Of a stretch of DNA of 64,000 bases, positions 22,280 through 35,505 are shown piece by piece. The stretch's first letter is position 1. Every line of letters starts with the position of its first letter. The stretch is from Porodaedalea pini (taxonomy: Eukaryota > Basidiomycota > Agaricomycetes > Hymenochaetales > Hymenochaetaceae): the NCBI GenBank assembly GCA_002794775.1, contig NBAY01000065.1, positions 62,001 to 126,000 on the forward strand. Direction: 5' to 3'. The position numbers and the translations under genes are program-made. The notes under the pieces are model-generated. The model saw only the letters and a list, made by a program, of their open reading frames with translations. It was not told the DNA's origin and did no database searches.

Positions 22280-23003
22280 TAAAAGCAGAACCCCACCCAG
22301 GCTCATCCCCAGCATATGTCGTCGCTGTCAACTCACCTTCACTCAGTCTAGAGGAGCACTCCCCTTGACAGACTTGATGTGTAAACCCCCTAAATGACAA
22401 CCCTCAACCCTGCCCAGACATTTTCAGATGTTTGTGTATTACATAAACGTTGCAACCAACCTTTCCTGACCCTTACCATATTTGGACACCAACTTGACCT
22501 TGGACGAGTTGCTGTCCTGATTAGGAAATCCTGGCTCTCCGCATTAGTCTTTGGTGGAGATTGCATCTAACTTGGACATGGGTAACCCTACATGTACAGT
22601 CATCAATGTCATTGTTGATTGTTATCTTGGCTGTGTCTTTCCGCCTGATCATTACCTTTGCTGATGAACCCGTTCAATGTTGGCGTAACCCTAGATCAAA
22701 CATGCAACTGATCCCTGTTCCCCCGCTGTCTTAGTCAAAATAGATCTCACAGAGGAACAGCATCGGGCTCTACCTTCATCCTCCCAATATGACAAGGAGC
22801 GACATACATACACCACGACCTCAAGGGAAGGTGTCATCTACAAACTCTGGTGGAGTGATATCTAGAAGGTGTGGTATTCAACAGACCCCAAGAACACAAC
22901 TAGATTCAGGTGGACACCAGCTGTACCCTCTTCACCTGTGGTATTGACATTGTCTGTTGCTCTCCCTCCAACACCAGGACCGTACCATGAAACCCGCTGA
23001 GAC
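22280..23003 (+). other. Gypsy-1 untranslated leader and decayed gag start
   Basis: Corresponds to 33726-34182 of the young copy. Contains no open frame of note; the gag N-terminus is here out of frame. Confidence 0.5.
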
Positions 23004-24101
23004 TTGTCACCACCTACACCTACTCCAATGGTGACAGGTTTCACACAACAACAACAAGAACAGATTGCAGCAATAGTCGCCACCACTTTCTCTCACATTG
23101 TGCTGCCAGCCCAAGCACAGGCTCCAGTGCCCTCCATTGACGTTGCCCAGCCATGTAAATTTGCTGGCAGTGACGAATATCTTGACTTCAAACACGAAGT
23201 CACTCTCTTTGTCTTGGAGAACCTGGCTAGGCACCCTTTATCATCAAGTAGGATCTACCTTGCGCTCTCGTACCTGAAGGGCGGCAACACGTCAACGTGG
23301 GCACAAAACTACATTGAAGAGTTCATGATGAATGGCATCGTAAGGTTCACAGAGGACTGGGCCAAGTTCCAGGAATGCCTGGATGCCTCATTTGATGATC
23401 CGAACCGCAAGGAGAAGGCATTGGCAAAGTTCAGGAGCATGGTCCAGAAGGATCTTACCGCCGATGAGTTCTTTCAAAAACTCAATGTGGAACTCACCTG
23501 AGCAGGTCTTACGGGAGCTCACAATGATGATGTGACCTGTGATCATCTCCAACACACCCTGAACATTGAAGTAGTCTGTGGAGTCCTATGCTTGTTGCCT
23601 GTACCAATGACATATGATGCATGGAAGAAGAAGGCCATCGAGATTGACCACGGCAAGCAACAGATCTGCGCTATACAATGAGGTCGCACAATGCCACCTC
23701 CACCATGTCCACAACAACTACAGGCGCTGCCTGCTCATCGCCAGATTGTGGCCCCCCACATTGACAAGTGTGATACTACAGGTGTGACCTTTGGAGGTGC
23801 CAGACAACCGATGGATGTCTCCATGAATGAGATGAGATGGAGAGGGGTGTGCTGGCTCTGCAACCAGCCGGGACACTTCTGAGCCCAGTGCCCCCAAGGC
23901 AAGGTGATTGTGCAGCACATGCTGCAGATGATGGAGCTGTCAGAGTGACACATCTTTGCTGATGAGCTTGGTACAATGAAGGAGTCAGCTTTTGAGGAAG
24001 TCGTAGACACTCAAAAGTTGACAGTGGAGGACTACATGGTGGAAGAAGGCAATGACGATGAGGTTGTCAACTCGCAGGATTTTGCGACTGGTCAGGCATA
24101 G
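23004..24101 (+). pseudogene. Gypsy-1 gag, broken
   Basis: Gag capsid region recognisable (YLDFKHEVTLFVLENLARHP, TWAQNYIEEFM, DPNRKEKALAKFRSMVQKDL), a stop after 23501, then the zinc knuckle CWLCNQPGHF followed by a stop in place of the next residue. The knuckle spacing is CX2CX4HX4C. Ends at the conserved TAG at 24099-24101. At least three stop codons. Confidence 0.8.
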
Positions 24102-24142
24102 CCACTGGGGTGACTGACTGAGAAGACAAAGGAGTTTCAAGT

Positions 24143-26570
24143 TTGGACTCATTAAGATATAACCAACTGCCTGTACAATACATAGATGCAAACAGTGTCA
24201 ATGGTTTTCCAAACTATGAAACTCTTACCGGTGTGAGCGAAGACGACGAATATGAGAAGCTGTTCATAAGGGGAACTGGCAGATGCCAGCTGGACCTCCT
24301 CCTGACTGTCAATCATGGGGTGGTGGGTGAAGTGAGAGAGGTGGATGCACATGCCCTCATAGATTTGGGGTGTACAGGGTCATGCATCGATGTGAGGTTC
24401 ATTGAACAATACGGATTAGAGACAAAGTGCTACATTTGGCCCCTTGCAGTGCTCAATGCCAACGGTACGCATAATGAAGCAGGCTTGATCAGGGAATATG
24501 TTGATGTCAAGTTGATCATTGGGCATCATAAGGAAAGGATTGTGCTTGCGGTGATGTCACTCGCATTGTCAAACATCTTCCTAGGCTACAACTGGCTTCA
24601 ATGCCACAACCCAGAAATTGACTGGTCAGTGGGTTTGATTGAATTCACTCGCTGTCCAACCAAGTGCACAGTAAAGGAAAGTGAGGTGGAAGAGATGAGG
24701 AGGGTGTGAGAGGTGCGAATGGACAAGGCGTCCTGGCCCACATATCTCAATGACTACACCAATGTCTTCTTGGAGAAGGGGTTCAAGAGACTAATGGAAC
24801 ACCACCCCTGGGACCATGTCATTGATCTGAAGCCTGACTTCAAGCCCAGTGACTGCAAGATCTACCCGCTCATGCCAACCGAGCAACAGTTGCTGAAAGA
24901 CTTCCTCGATGAGAACTTGAAGTCTGGCCATATCTGAAAGTTGGTCTCACTAATGGCATTGCCCATCTTCTTTATCAAGAAGGCCAACAAATCTCTTCGC
25001 CCAATCCAGGACTACTGTAAGCTCAATGAGGGTATGATCAAGAATAAGTATCCTCTTCCCCTCATCGACGAACTTGTTGACAAGGTCAAGAAAGCAAAGT
25101 ACATCACTAAGCTTGACCTTTGCTGGGGATACTATAACATCTGGATCCACAAAGGCAATGAGTAGAAGGCAGCATTTCAAATGAACCTGGGACTGTTCGA
25201 ACTGATGGTCATGTTTTTTGGCCTTTGCAATGCACTGGCAACATTCCAGGCCTTTGTCAACCACATCTTCAAGGACCTGATCTATACCAATCTGATCATC
25301 ATCTATCTCAACGACATCCTCATCCTCTCAGAGACCCTCAAGGAGCACATCAAGATGACAAGATGTGTGTTGCAGATCCTTCAAGAGAATGGCCTCTACC
25401 TGAAACCAGAAAAATGCGAGTTTGATGTCAAGGTCATAAAATACCTCGGTCACATCATCAGAAATGGTGAAATCAAGGCTGACCTGGCAAAGATGGAAGT
25501 GATTGAGAGCTGGCCCATCCTGCAAAACCTTAAGGAGCTTCAATAGTTCCTTGGGATGGGCAACTGGCTAAGGCGATTTGTCAAGGACTACAGCAAGGTG
25601 GTCCTACTGCTGCCGTTGCTAACAGGCAAGAAGGGCTGGGTATGGGAGACCAAACAGCAGGAAGTGTTTGAGGAACTGAAGCGCTGTCTCAGTTCACCTC
25701 CAGTCCTTGCAATTGCCAATGACAAGGGACAATTCTGTGTGGAAGCGGACTCGTCAAATTTCACTCTCAGTGGCGTCTTGTTGCAGAAGCAGGAAGGGAA
25801 GTGGAGGGTGATCGCCTACAGGTTGGAAGCACTCCTACCAGCTGAACAAAACTACGAGATCTATGTCAAAGAGATGCTCATGATCATTTCGGCGCTTAAG
25901 GAGTGGTGGCAATACCTACTCAGCACCTGCCACAAATTTGAGATCTGGTCCGACCATGCCAACCTAATGTATTTCAGGTCAGTGCAGAAGCTGAGCTATT
26001 GTCAAGCTCGCTGGTGGGCCAAACTTGAGGAATTTGACTTCCACCTTGAGCATAAGTTGGGGAAGACAATGGGCAAGGCAGACTTACTGTCATGCAAGGC
26101 GGGTTATGACCAGGGCAAGGATGATAATGATGGTGTCATATTCATCAAAGAGGAATGGTTGAATTGGGGGGTGGTGTGGACATCATGTGATGAGGTGTTG
26201 GAGCAAGTGGGTAAAGCACAGAGGGTGCAAGATGAGTCAGAGAGGCTAGCGGGGTTGACAGAGATTGACAGGCTGTGGTGGATGAAGGGCAAGGTATATG
26301 TGCCATTGACAGTAAAGGAAGTGGTGTTGCAGGAGTGCCACAACTCAGTACTGGCAGGGCATCCAGGAGCATCGAAGATGGTGGAACTCGTTCGTTGAGA
26401 CTTCTGGTGGGCATCTATGTTCTCAGACATAAGAGCATACATTCGAGGATGCGATCACTGCCAGCGAACAAAGGCCTTGAGGACGTCAAGATCGAGACCA
26501 CTCCATCCAAATGTGGTCCCTGAGGGTCCTTGGGAAATTGTAATGGTTGACCTCATTGGAGAACTCCCGG
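24143..26570 (+). pseudogene. Gypsy-1 pol, broken and truncated
   Basis: Order as in the young copy: protease (HALIDLGCTGSC, catalytic DSG changed to DLG), reverse transcriptase (the YxDD box reads YLND), RNase H (VEADSSN, WSDHANL), integrase zinc region (H, H, CDHC) and the first catalytic Asp (MVDLIGELP), cut at 26570. In-frame stops at about 24707, 24935, 25163, 25544 and 26396 come from Arg-CGA to TGA, Gln-CAG to TAG and Trp-TGG to TAG changes. Confidence 0.85.
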
Positions 26571-28500
26571 TGTAGATCCTGACTTGGGGGTGTCTGGGAT
26601 CAGCGGTCCTTTTGGGGATGTGATCGCATGCTCTGGGAGGTTAGGGGTTGACTGCAGTAAGATCACTCGACGTACCGGTACGCTTTGGTATGCGCCGGTA
26701 CGTGTCGATATCGAGAACTGAGGTCCGAAACTCCTGCCCGGTGTGGAGATCCCAATGCTGCTAGCCTCGGAATCGGCTCTATTAGGTTCGACTCGACTCA
26801 GGACAGCCTTACAAGTATCCCCGACGCATTTCAGGACACTTTCAGTGTTTGGCAGGATTAACCCGATGCATACAGCTTGGTTCTGCACCAGTGAGCCACC
26901 GAGTCCATTCTGGGTCACATCTGGTATTGTTCCGAGCCTCCCAAAGCTTAATTACTCGTGTTCTCGAGTTCCAGCTGTTTGGTGTTGTTTGGCTAGAGCC
27001 TCTGGTCTGTCTTTGTGTCCTTTGTATGCCACTCAGAGGCTCAACCCTCTGTTGGTTATTTAAACACTCATGTAAATGTCTCAAAAATACAAGTTTAGTT
27101 CCCCCAAGTCAGTCCCAGTCTTTAGTTCTCGTCTCTGTCGCCGTTCAGTGTCATTCCGTCCGTTCTGTCCATTCCGTCTCGAGTCCCATTTTTGGCCAAA
27201 TCTTGCTTTCACTATATCTCCCTCAGTTCTTAACCGATTCTCAAGCTCTCTTCAGATTCGTAATCTCGTCGGAAATCGCTTTCGAAAACTGTCTTGTCTT
27301 GCACGATTCCGAGTCCGCATCATAGAGCTACAAAAATAGCTTTTGGTTCCGGGAGTTCCGTGCGTTCCGCCAGCCACAACCAGTGCAACTGCCATATCTC
27401 CGTCAATTCTGCATCGCGTCTCGAGATCTTTTCAGATTCGGAATTAACTCGACGAATAGTATCGATTCCTGTCTTCACTGGCGAGTTTCTGAGCCCGGGT
27501 TGTCAAGATTGTAGTTGCTCTTTGTTCTCCGACTGCATTTAGGCACATTTTGCTGGTTGTCCTTTGTACTCACGCCCTCAAGTCGACACCAAGCCCTGAG
27601 TATTCCCCTACACTTCCCTACACTTCCTGACACTATCCCCTCCACCAGACACACTAGAGTGAACCCCCAGTGGCTGAACTCAACCAGGTCCGAGTCTGCC
27701 AGTAGACCGTACCATCACCTTTCACTGGGTCTGTATTTGACTGGTAGGGAGTCGGTACATGCAAGTAGTCAACACCAGTACAATGCAAATACTGCGAGCA
27801 ATGAGGTTCGAGTTATGGAGTAAGAGAAGAGAGACGGTTTCGAGAGATGAGAAGCTAAGATGAAGACGGAATGAATACGGGGCTTACGAGAACTAAGATG
27901 GATCGCACTCAAGTTACCCTGTCTGAGGGAGACTCTGTGGTAGAACTGACTTGTCCTCTACCTACAACATGGGGTGCATATTTATACTAAGTCCAAAGAT
28001 CTATCTACAGTTAATAATTTCCATACAGGCATAATGTGCATATCAGTTGAAACATAGAGAAGTCGAAAGGAAAAGTCATAGGTCATAGAGGCGCACATAG
28101 AGAGCATAGAAATCAGAAGAACATAGGAAAAACATAAATCATAATGAGGAAAAACATCCGCATTGCATCCGACCATACCGGCGCTCCACCAGAACTCAGA
28201 TCGTCCAATTGGTACATGGCTCCCATCATTGGACAGCAGTCCAGTACGCATCTTGGCTGTATGCTCCATGTGACCGCATCCCTAATCATCTAGATAAGAT
28301 CTCCGGTACATTCCAGTATTCTTTTGGAGGTCTCAGAATGTGTTGCTGATGCGATTGCGAGGTTCTGATTTGAGACCGGACCAATCAGATTCAGTCCGGT
28401 ACTGATCGGTACACATCGGAACCAGTTCTTGAGTGCTTCTGGAGTGATCAGCAGTGATGGGACGATCAGCACAGCTCTACATCTCCCAGGGTGTTTAAAT
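26571..28500 (+). repeat. GGTAC-rich long terminal-repeat-like sequence, copy 1
   Basis: Starts TGTAGATCCTG directly at the break in gypsy-1. Similar to 43746-44612 in several blocks: the first 60 bp, the GGTACG-rich stretch near 26670-26710, the CTGTCTGAGGGAGACTCTG to CTACCTACAACA block near 27930 and the GCATAATGTGCATAT block near 28030. It is about 1 kb longer, chiefly because of a segment at roughly 26740-27780 absent from copy 2. The right edge is approximate. Short frames inside have no motif. Best read as a 5' LTR of a non-autonomous element whose internal part is the gag-like gene starting at 28643; a solo copy is the alternative. Confidence 0.5.
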
Positions 28501-28642
28501 CGTGACTGTCCCCAGTCATGCCTTCTCTTCTTCTGATACATGCGAGAAGCTCAATCATGCTGATCACGCATGTCGGGACACGCGAGAGAGGGCATTGGAA
28601 AAGTGATCATACTGATGGGTTTTTCTCCTGCTTCTTCCAACC

Positions 28643-28927
28643 ATGTCATCTCTGCACCGCGACAGCAGCAGCAGCAACAACAACAACACAGCGCCACCTC
28701 AGCTGGTGTGCAAGGCACCCTGCGTACAGGGGTACGCCAACAACGTCGACACCGTCAAGCATGAGAAGATCACGTGGGATGCCCACGAGATCGAGGAATG
28801 GCTGGTCGACATCGACTGGTACGTGTGATGCCGCCTCAGGCGGTACATGAAATGGCAGGAGACGTTACTGGTGGGGAGTCGGGGTCGTGAGATCAGCAAA
28901 CGGTGGAAGTGGGCCGAGTGGGCATAC
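28643..28927 (+). pseudogene. Gag-like protein with cysteine cluster, N-terminal part
   Basis: Frame begins with a Ser/Asn-rich run then LVCKAPCVQGYANNVDTVKH and WDAHEIEEWLVDIDWYV, a TGA at 28826-28828, then CRLRRYMKWQETLLVGSRGR up to WKWAEWAY, where the minus-strand gypsy element inserts. Continues after the CATAC duplication at 42013. Confidence 0.55.
28923..28927. repeat. Target-site duplication CATAC of gypsy-2, left
   Basis: Matches 42008-42012 exactly; joining the flanks without one copy restores the reading frame of the gag-like gene. Confidence 0.9.
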
Positions 28928-29352
28928 TGTTAGGTGGGAGTCCGGGAGACGACTCAGACTGGGCAGGCCTTGGCTGACTGTCGTCTGGGATGTGCTATAC
29001 TCAAGCAGGGACTCAGGACATGCTGTACTCAGGCTAGGTCGTTGTGGAGGTAAGAGGATTAATACAAGTCTAAACTAATACACGGGGGACGAGTCTCACC
29101 TAGGTTGTCGCAGAGGTAAGAGGAAAAGCAGAACAAGGAGTTCATGCGATTCCTGAGACCTTATATAGTGGCAACTGTGAGACTATATTATCTAATGTTA
29201 CATAAACAAACAGAGTGGAACAAATGAAGGTCATGTGTAGGGAGTGTGGGAAATGATTGAAAAGACGATTAAATATAATGAAAAGGAGCAGTTAAAAGAA
29301 AAGAAATCATAAAAGGAAAATAAAAGAGAAGGTGAAAGTTCAAGTCCTAACA
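28928..29352 (-). repeat. Gypsy-2 3' LTR
   Basis: 425 bp, TGTTAG...CTAACA. Preceded on the minus strand by the polypurine tract at about 29355-29365. Confidence 0.9.
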
Positions 29353-32300
29353 TTACCCCCCCCCTCAAGGTTGGGCGTCCCGACCAACCAAGATCGAGGT
29401 CGTCTGGTTCGGTGTTGACGAAGCGTGGATGGAGGTGTTGACGAGGGATTTTGAGTTTTCGAGGGGCGCTGGGGTGTTTTCGATAGAATTCAGCAATCGC
29501 CTCCTTTGCATTCTCGCCAAAGTCCATCTCGGGCTGCCAAGTCGGTTCATTGTAGCCAACCTACTTGACGAGGTACTGTAGTTTCCCTCAGTGCAGACAT
29601 GAGTCTAGAACTTCCCCGATCTCGTACTCCTCCTCATTGTTGATGATGTCAGGTGGTGGTGGTGGTGGTGGTTGTTTCTGGCTCTCGAAGGATGGTTCGA
29701 CAGCGGGCTTCAGCAGGGCCTCGTTGAAGACCAGGTGGACTTTTTTCCATTGTTTTAGGAGCTTGAGCTTATATGCACTTGCTCCCACCTTGTCAACAAT
29801 GTCGAAGGGGCCGTACCACTTGTCAGCGAGCTTCTTTGTCGGCAAATCGGTGCTGATGTTTCGCCCATCGAGGAAGACCTTGTCTCCAGCCACGTATTCC
29901 ACTGAAGCTCCTGCCGTCCTGTCATGGTAGCGCTTCATGTCCTCTGCTGCCTTGACCAGATTGTCCTTTGCGACGTGATGAGTCTCCTTGATGTGCTTAG
30001 CAAATTCTTCCACCGACATGTTTGCGGATGAAGTTTGCGTTGTGTCAAAGCTCAAAGGGTGACATCCTGTATTCGCGTAAAAGGGTGACATCTTTGTCAC
30101 CAAGTGTTCATGGTTGTTGTATGCGAACTCTGTGAGGGGAAGCCAGTCCTTCCAGTCCGATTGCTGATGGTTAACAAAGAGTCAAAGGTACTGTTCGAGC
30201 TCCTGGTTAACACGTTCCGTTTGACCATCTGTCTGTGGGTGATATGCTGTTGATGGGTTGCCTTCAATGTGTAGGAGTTTGTACAGCTCCTTCATCATTG
30301 ACGCGTCAAACTGTGTGCCTCGGTCATGGATGATCTTCTTCAGTAAGCTGTGGAGGCAGAAGATGTGGTTGCAGTACAGCTGAGCCATGCCTTCTGCTGA
30401 CAACTTCGTTGTCATTGAGATCACGTGCATCTGCTTTGAGAACCTGTCCACGAAGATGCAGATCGCATTGTGTCCCTTGGAGTCCAGGAGCTCTCCGATG
30501 AGGTCAACCATGATGATTTCCCAGGGGCCTTCAGGGACTGCATTTGGATGAAGCAGCCTCGACCTCAACGTCCTCAAGGCTTTTGTCCGTTGACAATAGT
30601 CGCATCCTCAGATGTATGCTCGGACGTCGGAGAACATAGACACCCACCAGAAATTGCGATGGATGAGTTCCACTGTCTTCGATGCTCCCGGATGTCCAGC
30701 CAGTACCGAGTCATGACACTCCTGCAATATGGCCTCCTTCATCGTTGATGGCACATACACCTTGCCCTTCATCCGCCACAACCCGTTGACTTCTGTCATG
30801 CCCGTCGGCCTCTCCGACTCGTCCTGCACCCTCTGCGTGTCACCCACTCATTCCAACACCTCGTCATGCGATGTCTGCACCATCCCATGGTTCAGCCACT
30901 TTTCCTTGATGAACACGACACCGTCATTGTCATCCTTGCCTTTGTTGTATCCCACCTTGCATGATAGCAGGTCCACCTTGCCCATCATCTTCCCTGATTT
31001 GTGCTTGAGGTGGAAGTTGAATTCTTCGAGTTCTGTTCACCAGCGAGCTTGATGGTAGCTCAGCTTTTGTGCCAACCTGAAGTACGTGAGGTTGGCGTGA
31101 TCGGACCAGATCTCGATTTTATGATGGGTGCCAAGAAGGTATTGCCTCCACTCCTTGAGTGCCAAAACAATCGCGAGCATCTCCTTGTTGTAGATCTCGT
31201 AGTTTTGTTCTGCTGGCAGGAGCACCTCTGACCTGTAGGCAACCACCCTCCACTTGCCTTCCTGCTTTTGCAACAACATGCCACCAAGCACAAAGTTTGA
31301 CGAGTCTGCCTCGACGCAGAAAGGGCCCTCGTCATTGGCGATGGCCAGGACTGGAGGTGAGCAGAGAAGTTGTCTCAGCTCCTCAAACACTTCCTGCTGT
31401 TCAGTCTCCCATACCCAGTCCTTTTTACCCATTAGTGATGTCAGCGGATGGACCACCTTGCTGTAGTCCTTGATGAAACATCGCAACCAGTTGCCCATAC
31501 TGAGGAACTGTTGTAGCTCCTTAAGGTTTCATGGGATGGGCCAGTTCACAATCGCCTCTGTCTTTGCCAGGTCAGCCTTGATCTCACCATTGCCGATGAT
31601 GTGGCCGAGGTATTTAATGACCTTGGCATCAAACTCGCATTTCTCCAGTTTCAGGTACAGGCTGTTTTCTCGAAGGATCTGAAGTACACGTCTCGACGTC
31701 TCAATGTGCTCCTCGATGGTTTCTGAGAGGATCAAGATGTCATTGAGGTATACAATGATCAGGTTTGCGTAGATCAGGTCCTTGAAGATGTGATTGATGA
31801 ATGCCTGGAATGTTGCTGGAGCATTGCAGAGGCCGAAGAACATTACTGTTGGTTCAAAAAGACCCATGTTTGTGTGGAACGCTGCCTTCCACTCATCACC
31901 TTCATGGATCCGGACATTGTAGTATCCCCAGCGAAGGTCAAGTTTGGTGATGAACTTTGCCTTCTTGACCTTGTTGACAAGTTCATCGATGAGAGGGAGG
32001 GGGTATTTGTTCTTGATCGTACCGTCGTTGAGCTTACGGTAGTCTTGGATCGGGCGTAGCGATTTGTCAGTCTTCTTAATGAAGAAGAAGGGTGATGCTA
32101 TTGGCGAGATCGACCATCGGATGTGACCAGACTTCAAATTTTTGTCAAGGAAGTCCTTAAGCGACTGCTGCTCTGTTGGCGTGAGTGGGTAGATCTTGCA
32201 GTCACTGGGTTTGAAGTTGGGCTTTAAGTTGATGACGTGGTCCCAAGGTCAATGCTCTGGCAGCTTCTCAAAACCCTTCTCACTGAAAACGTCGGTGTAG

Positions 32301-33283
32301 TCATTGAGGTATGCGGGCCAGGACGCCTTGTCCATTTGCACCTCATTCACCCTCCTCATCTCTTCCACCACCTCCTTCTCAATCGCACACTCATCTGGGC
32401 ACCAGGTGAATTCAAGTGTACCTGTCTTCCAGTCGACCTCAGGATTATGACATCGAAGCCAGTTGTAGCCTAGGAAGATGTTTGACGATGCCAGCGAGGT
32501 CACTGCAAGGACAATTCGTTCTCTATGGTGACCGATCATGAGTTTGACATCGACGTATTCTTCAATTAACCCAGCCTCGTTGTGCATGCCGTTGGCATTG
32601 AGCACTGCAAGGGGTCAGATGTAACGCTTTGTCTCTAACCCATACCATTCGACAAACCTCACATCGATGCACAATCCTGTATACCCTGAGTCCACAAGGG
32701 CATGCACATCCACCTCTCTCACTTCACCTGTGACACTGTGTCCAACTTTCAGGAGGAGGTCCAGCTGGCGTCCACCAGTTCCCCTCATGAACAGTTGCTC
32801 GTACTCGTCCTTTTCATTCACACCAGTGGGGGCTTCATAATTGGAAAATTCATTGATGTCGTTTGCATCTAGGTATTGTACAGATGGTTGACTATATTTT
32901 ACAGAGTCTGGATTCAAAGTCCCTTGTTCTTCTCGGTCAGTCGCCCCGATGGCTACGCCTGACCACTCGCAAAACCCTGCGAGTTGATGACCTCTTCGTC
33001 ATTGCCTTCCTCCTCCTCATAGTCCTCCACAGTCAACCTCCAAGTGTCTACGACTTCCTCGAATGCCAACTCCTTCATCACGCCGAGTTCATCAGCGAGA
33101 AGGCAACGCTCGCCTGGGGCCATCAACTCCAGCATGCACTGGATGATTGGTTTTCCCCGTGGGCACTTGTCCTTGAAGTGGCCCAGCTTGCCACAGATCC
33201 AGCATGCTCGTCGTCATTGCACCTCGTTCATCAAGACATCCATCGGCTGACCAGCACCTCCAAAAGTGACACCAGTCGCATTG
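29353..33283 (-). pseudogene. Gypsy-2 gag C-terminus and pol, broken
   Basis: Reading right to left: gag zinc knuckle CWICGKLGHFKDKC and the conserved gag end FASGQA; protease (ALVDSGYTGLC); reverse transcriptase at 32137-31529, with the YxDD box as YLND; RNase H at 31498-31037; integrase zinc region and core at 30847-30182; and a C-terminal chromodomain-like segment (QYLVKWVGYNEPTWQPE) at about 29590-29450. At least seven frame breaks or stops separate these pieces. Confidence 0.85.
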
Positions 33284-33725
33284 TGTTAGGACTCGAACTT
33301 TCATCTTTCCTTTTATTATTCCTTTGACCATTTCTTTTCTTTTAATCGCTCCTTTTCATTATATTTAATCATCTTTTCAATCATTTCCCACACTCTTTTC
33401 ACATGACCTTCATTCGTTCCATTCCGCCCCCTTTTATGTAATCTTAGACAAAGGGGCAACCGGTTCTCATGGGGTGATCACTGTATATAAGGAAGAGGAA
33501 TCGCATCTGAACATCTGTTCTGCTTTTCCTCTTACCTCCGTGACGACCTAGGTGAGACCGCGTCCTCCTCCTGTAGTAGAGTACATTGTATTAATCCTCT
33601 TACCTCCGTGATGACCTAGCCTGAGTAAAGCGTGTCCCGAGTCCACACTCGAGTATAGCATGTCTTAGACGACAGTCAACCGAGGCCTGCCCAGTCCGAG
33701 CCATCTCCCGAACTCCCGCCTAACA
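33284..33725 (+). repeat. Gypsy-3 5' LTR
   Basis: 442 bp, starts TGTTAGGACTCG, ends CCGCCTAACA. TATATAA at 33484-33490 is the likely core promoter. Confidence 0.92.
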
Positions 33726-34182
33726 TAAAAGCAGAACCCCATCCAGGCTCGTCCCCAGTGTACGTCATCGCTGTCGACTCGCCTTCACTCGATCTAGAGG
33801 AGCACTCCCCTCGATGGAATTGACGTGTAAACCCCCTGAACGACAACCCTCAACCCTGCCCGGGCATTTCCGAACGTTCGTGTATTAAGTAATCCGACTA
33901 TTCCACCCTGGCCCTCCGTCTTTCTCTTTGGTGGAGGAACCATCTGACCTGGACGTGGGTAACACACCGTGTGCAGTCGTCGACGTCATCATCGATTGTA
34001 ATCTCGGTCGCCTCCTTCCGTTTGGTCATCAAATTTGCCGACGAACCTGTCCTTCGCCAGCATAACGTTCATCCAGACAACCAGCCCCTCCCCGTTCCCC
34101 CTCCGGTCTAGTCAACATAGATCTTACCGAGGAACAGCAGCGGGCTCTCCCTCATTCGTCGCACTACGACACCGAACGACAG
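33726..34182 (+). other. Gypsy-3 leader
   Basis: Starts TAAAAGCAGAACCCC. Should hold the primer-binding site, but I could not match a tRNA. No frame of note. Confidence 0.5.
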
Positions 34183-35505
34183 TTGTACGTAGCTGACGAC
34201 AGAAACCACGTCACCCATAACCTCTGGTGGAGTGACATTAGACACGCCTGGTACTCAACTGACCCATCAGGCGAGAGAACTCGGTGGGCGCCTCGAACCC
34301 CTCGTGCCCCATCGTCCCCTACCATTTTGACATCATCGGTCGTCCTTCCCAGTGAACCAGGAGGATACCGAACACCCCGCAGAGACTTGTCACCGCCAAT
34401 GCCCCCTGAACGCCTAACGCACACGCCTGTACCAGCAATGTCGGAAGGCTTTACCCAAAGGCAGCAACAAGAGATCGCGGCGATCGTAGCGGCCACCTTC
34501 ACCTGCGCGGCGACAAATGCCCCTGTGGCCCAGGCCCCAGCTCCCTCAATTGACGTCGCCCGGCCACGCGAATTTGCTGGCAGCGATGACTACCTCGACT
34601 TCAAGCGTGAAGTCCTTCTCTTTGTCTCGGCGAACCCCACGAGATACCCCTCGTCGTCAAGCAAAATCTATGTCACCCTCTCTTACCTCAAGGGTGGCTA
34701 TGCATCGACATGGGCGCAAAACTACGTCCAGGAATTCATGACGAGTGGCATTGTGAGCTTCACGGATGACTGGACCAAGTTTCAGGAATGACTGGATGCC
34801 TCCTTCGACGACCCGAACAGGAAGGAGAAGGCATTGAAGAAGTTCCGAGACAAGATCCAGAAGGATCTCTCTGCCGACGAGTTCTTCCAGGATCTCGACG
34901 TGATCATCAAGGCAGCGGAACTGAAGGACGACAGCGTCATCTGCGACCGCCTGAAGCGCGCGATGAACATCAAGGTGGTCCGCGGTGTGTTGAGGTTGAC
35001 GCCTGTGCCAACAACATACGAAGCATGGAAGAAGAAAGCTGTCGAGATTGACCGGGGCGAACAACAGATTCACGCAATCCAACGAGGCAGGGCATTGCCA
35101 TTCACGCCCCGCCCAACACCCCAACAAGGGCCCCCTGCATGCCGACAGATAGCAGCCCCACACGTTGACAAGCGTGACACGACCGGCATCACCTTCGGAG
35201 GCGCTGGTCAACCGATGGACGTCTCGATGAACGAGGCGCAACGACGACGTGCGTGTTGGATCTGCAGTGGGCTGGGCCACTTTAAGGACAAGTGCCCGCA
35301 GGCAAAACTGATTATCCAGCACATGTTGGAACTGATGGCGCCAGGTGAACGTCGCGTCCTTGCTGATGAACTCGGCACAATGAAGGAATCGGCATTTGAG
35401 GAAGTCGTAGACACTCGAAGGTCAACTGTGGAAGAATATAGGGAGGAAGAAGACAATGACGAAGAGGTCGTCGACTCGCAGGATTTTGCGAGTGGTCAGG
35501 CGTAG
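34183..35505 (+). pseudogene. Gypsy-3 gag with a single internal stop
   Basis: One frame of about 440 codons interrupted only by TGA at 34789-34791 (the other copies have Cys/Arg-type codons there; a CpG transition fits). Capsid region YLDFKREVLLFVSANPTRYP, TWAQNYVQEFM and DPNRKEKALKKFRDKIQKDL. Zinc knuckle CWICSGLGHFKDKC at about 35254-35295. Ends FASGQA and TAG at 35503-35505. The start is uncertain; Met at 34183 or the later Met before SEGFTQRQQQE are candidates. Packages element RNA. Confidence 0.85.

Larger units (their letters stand above)
21924..26570 (+). mobile_element. Gypsy-1: old, truncated Ty3/gypsy retrotransposon
   Basis: 5' LTR at 21924-22279, then leader, gag and pol. It ends abruptly at 26570 inside the integrase, where a different repeat begins; no 3' LTR or integrase C-terminus is found downstream in this orientation. 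Compared with the young copy at 33284-39992 it has lost many CpGs to TpG/CpA and has numerous stops. It is the oldest layer of the nest. Confidence 0.85.
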
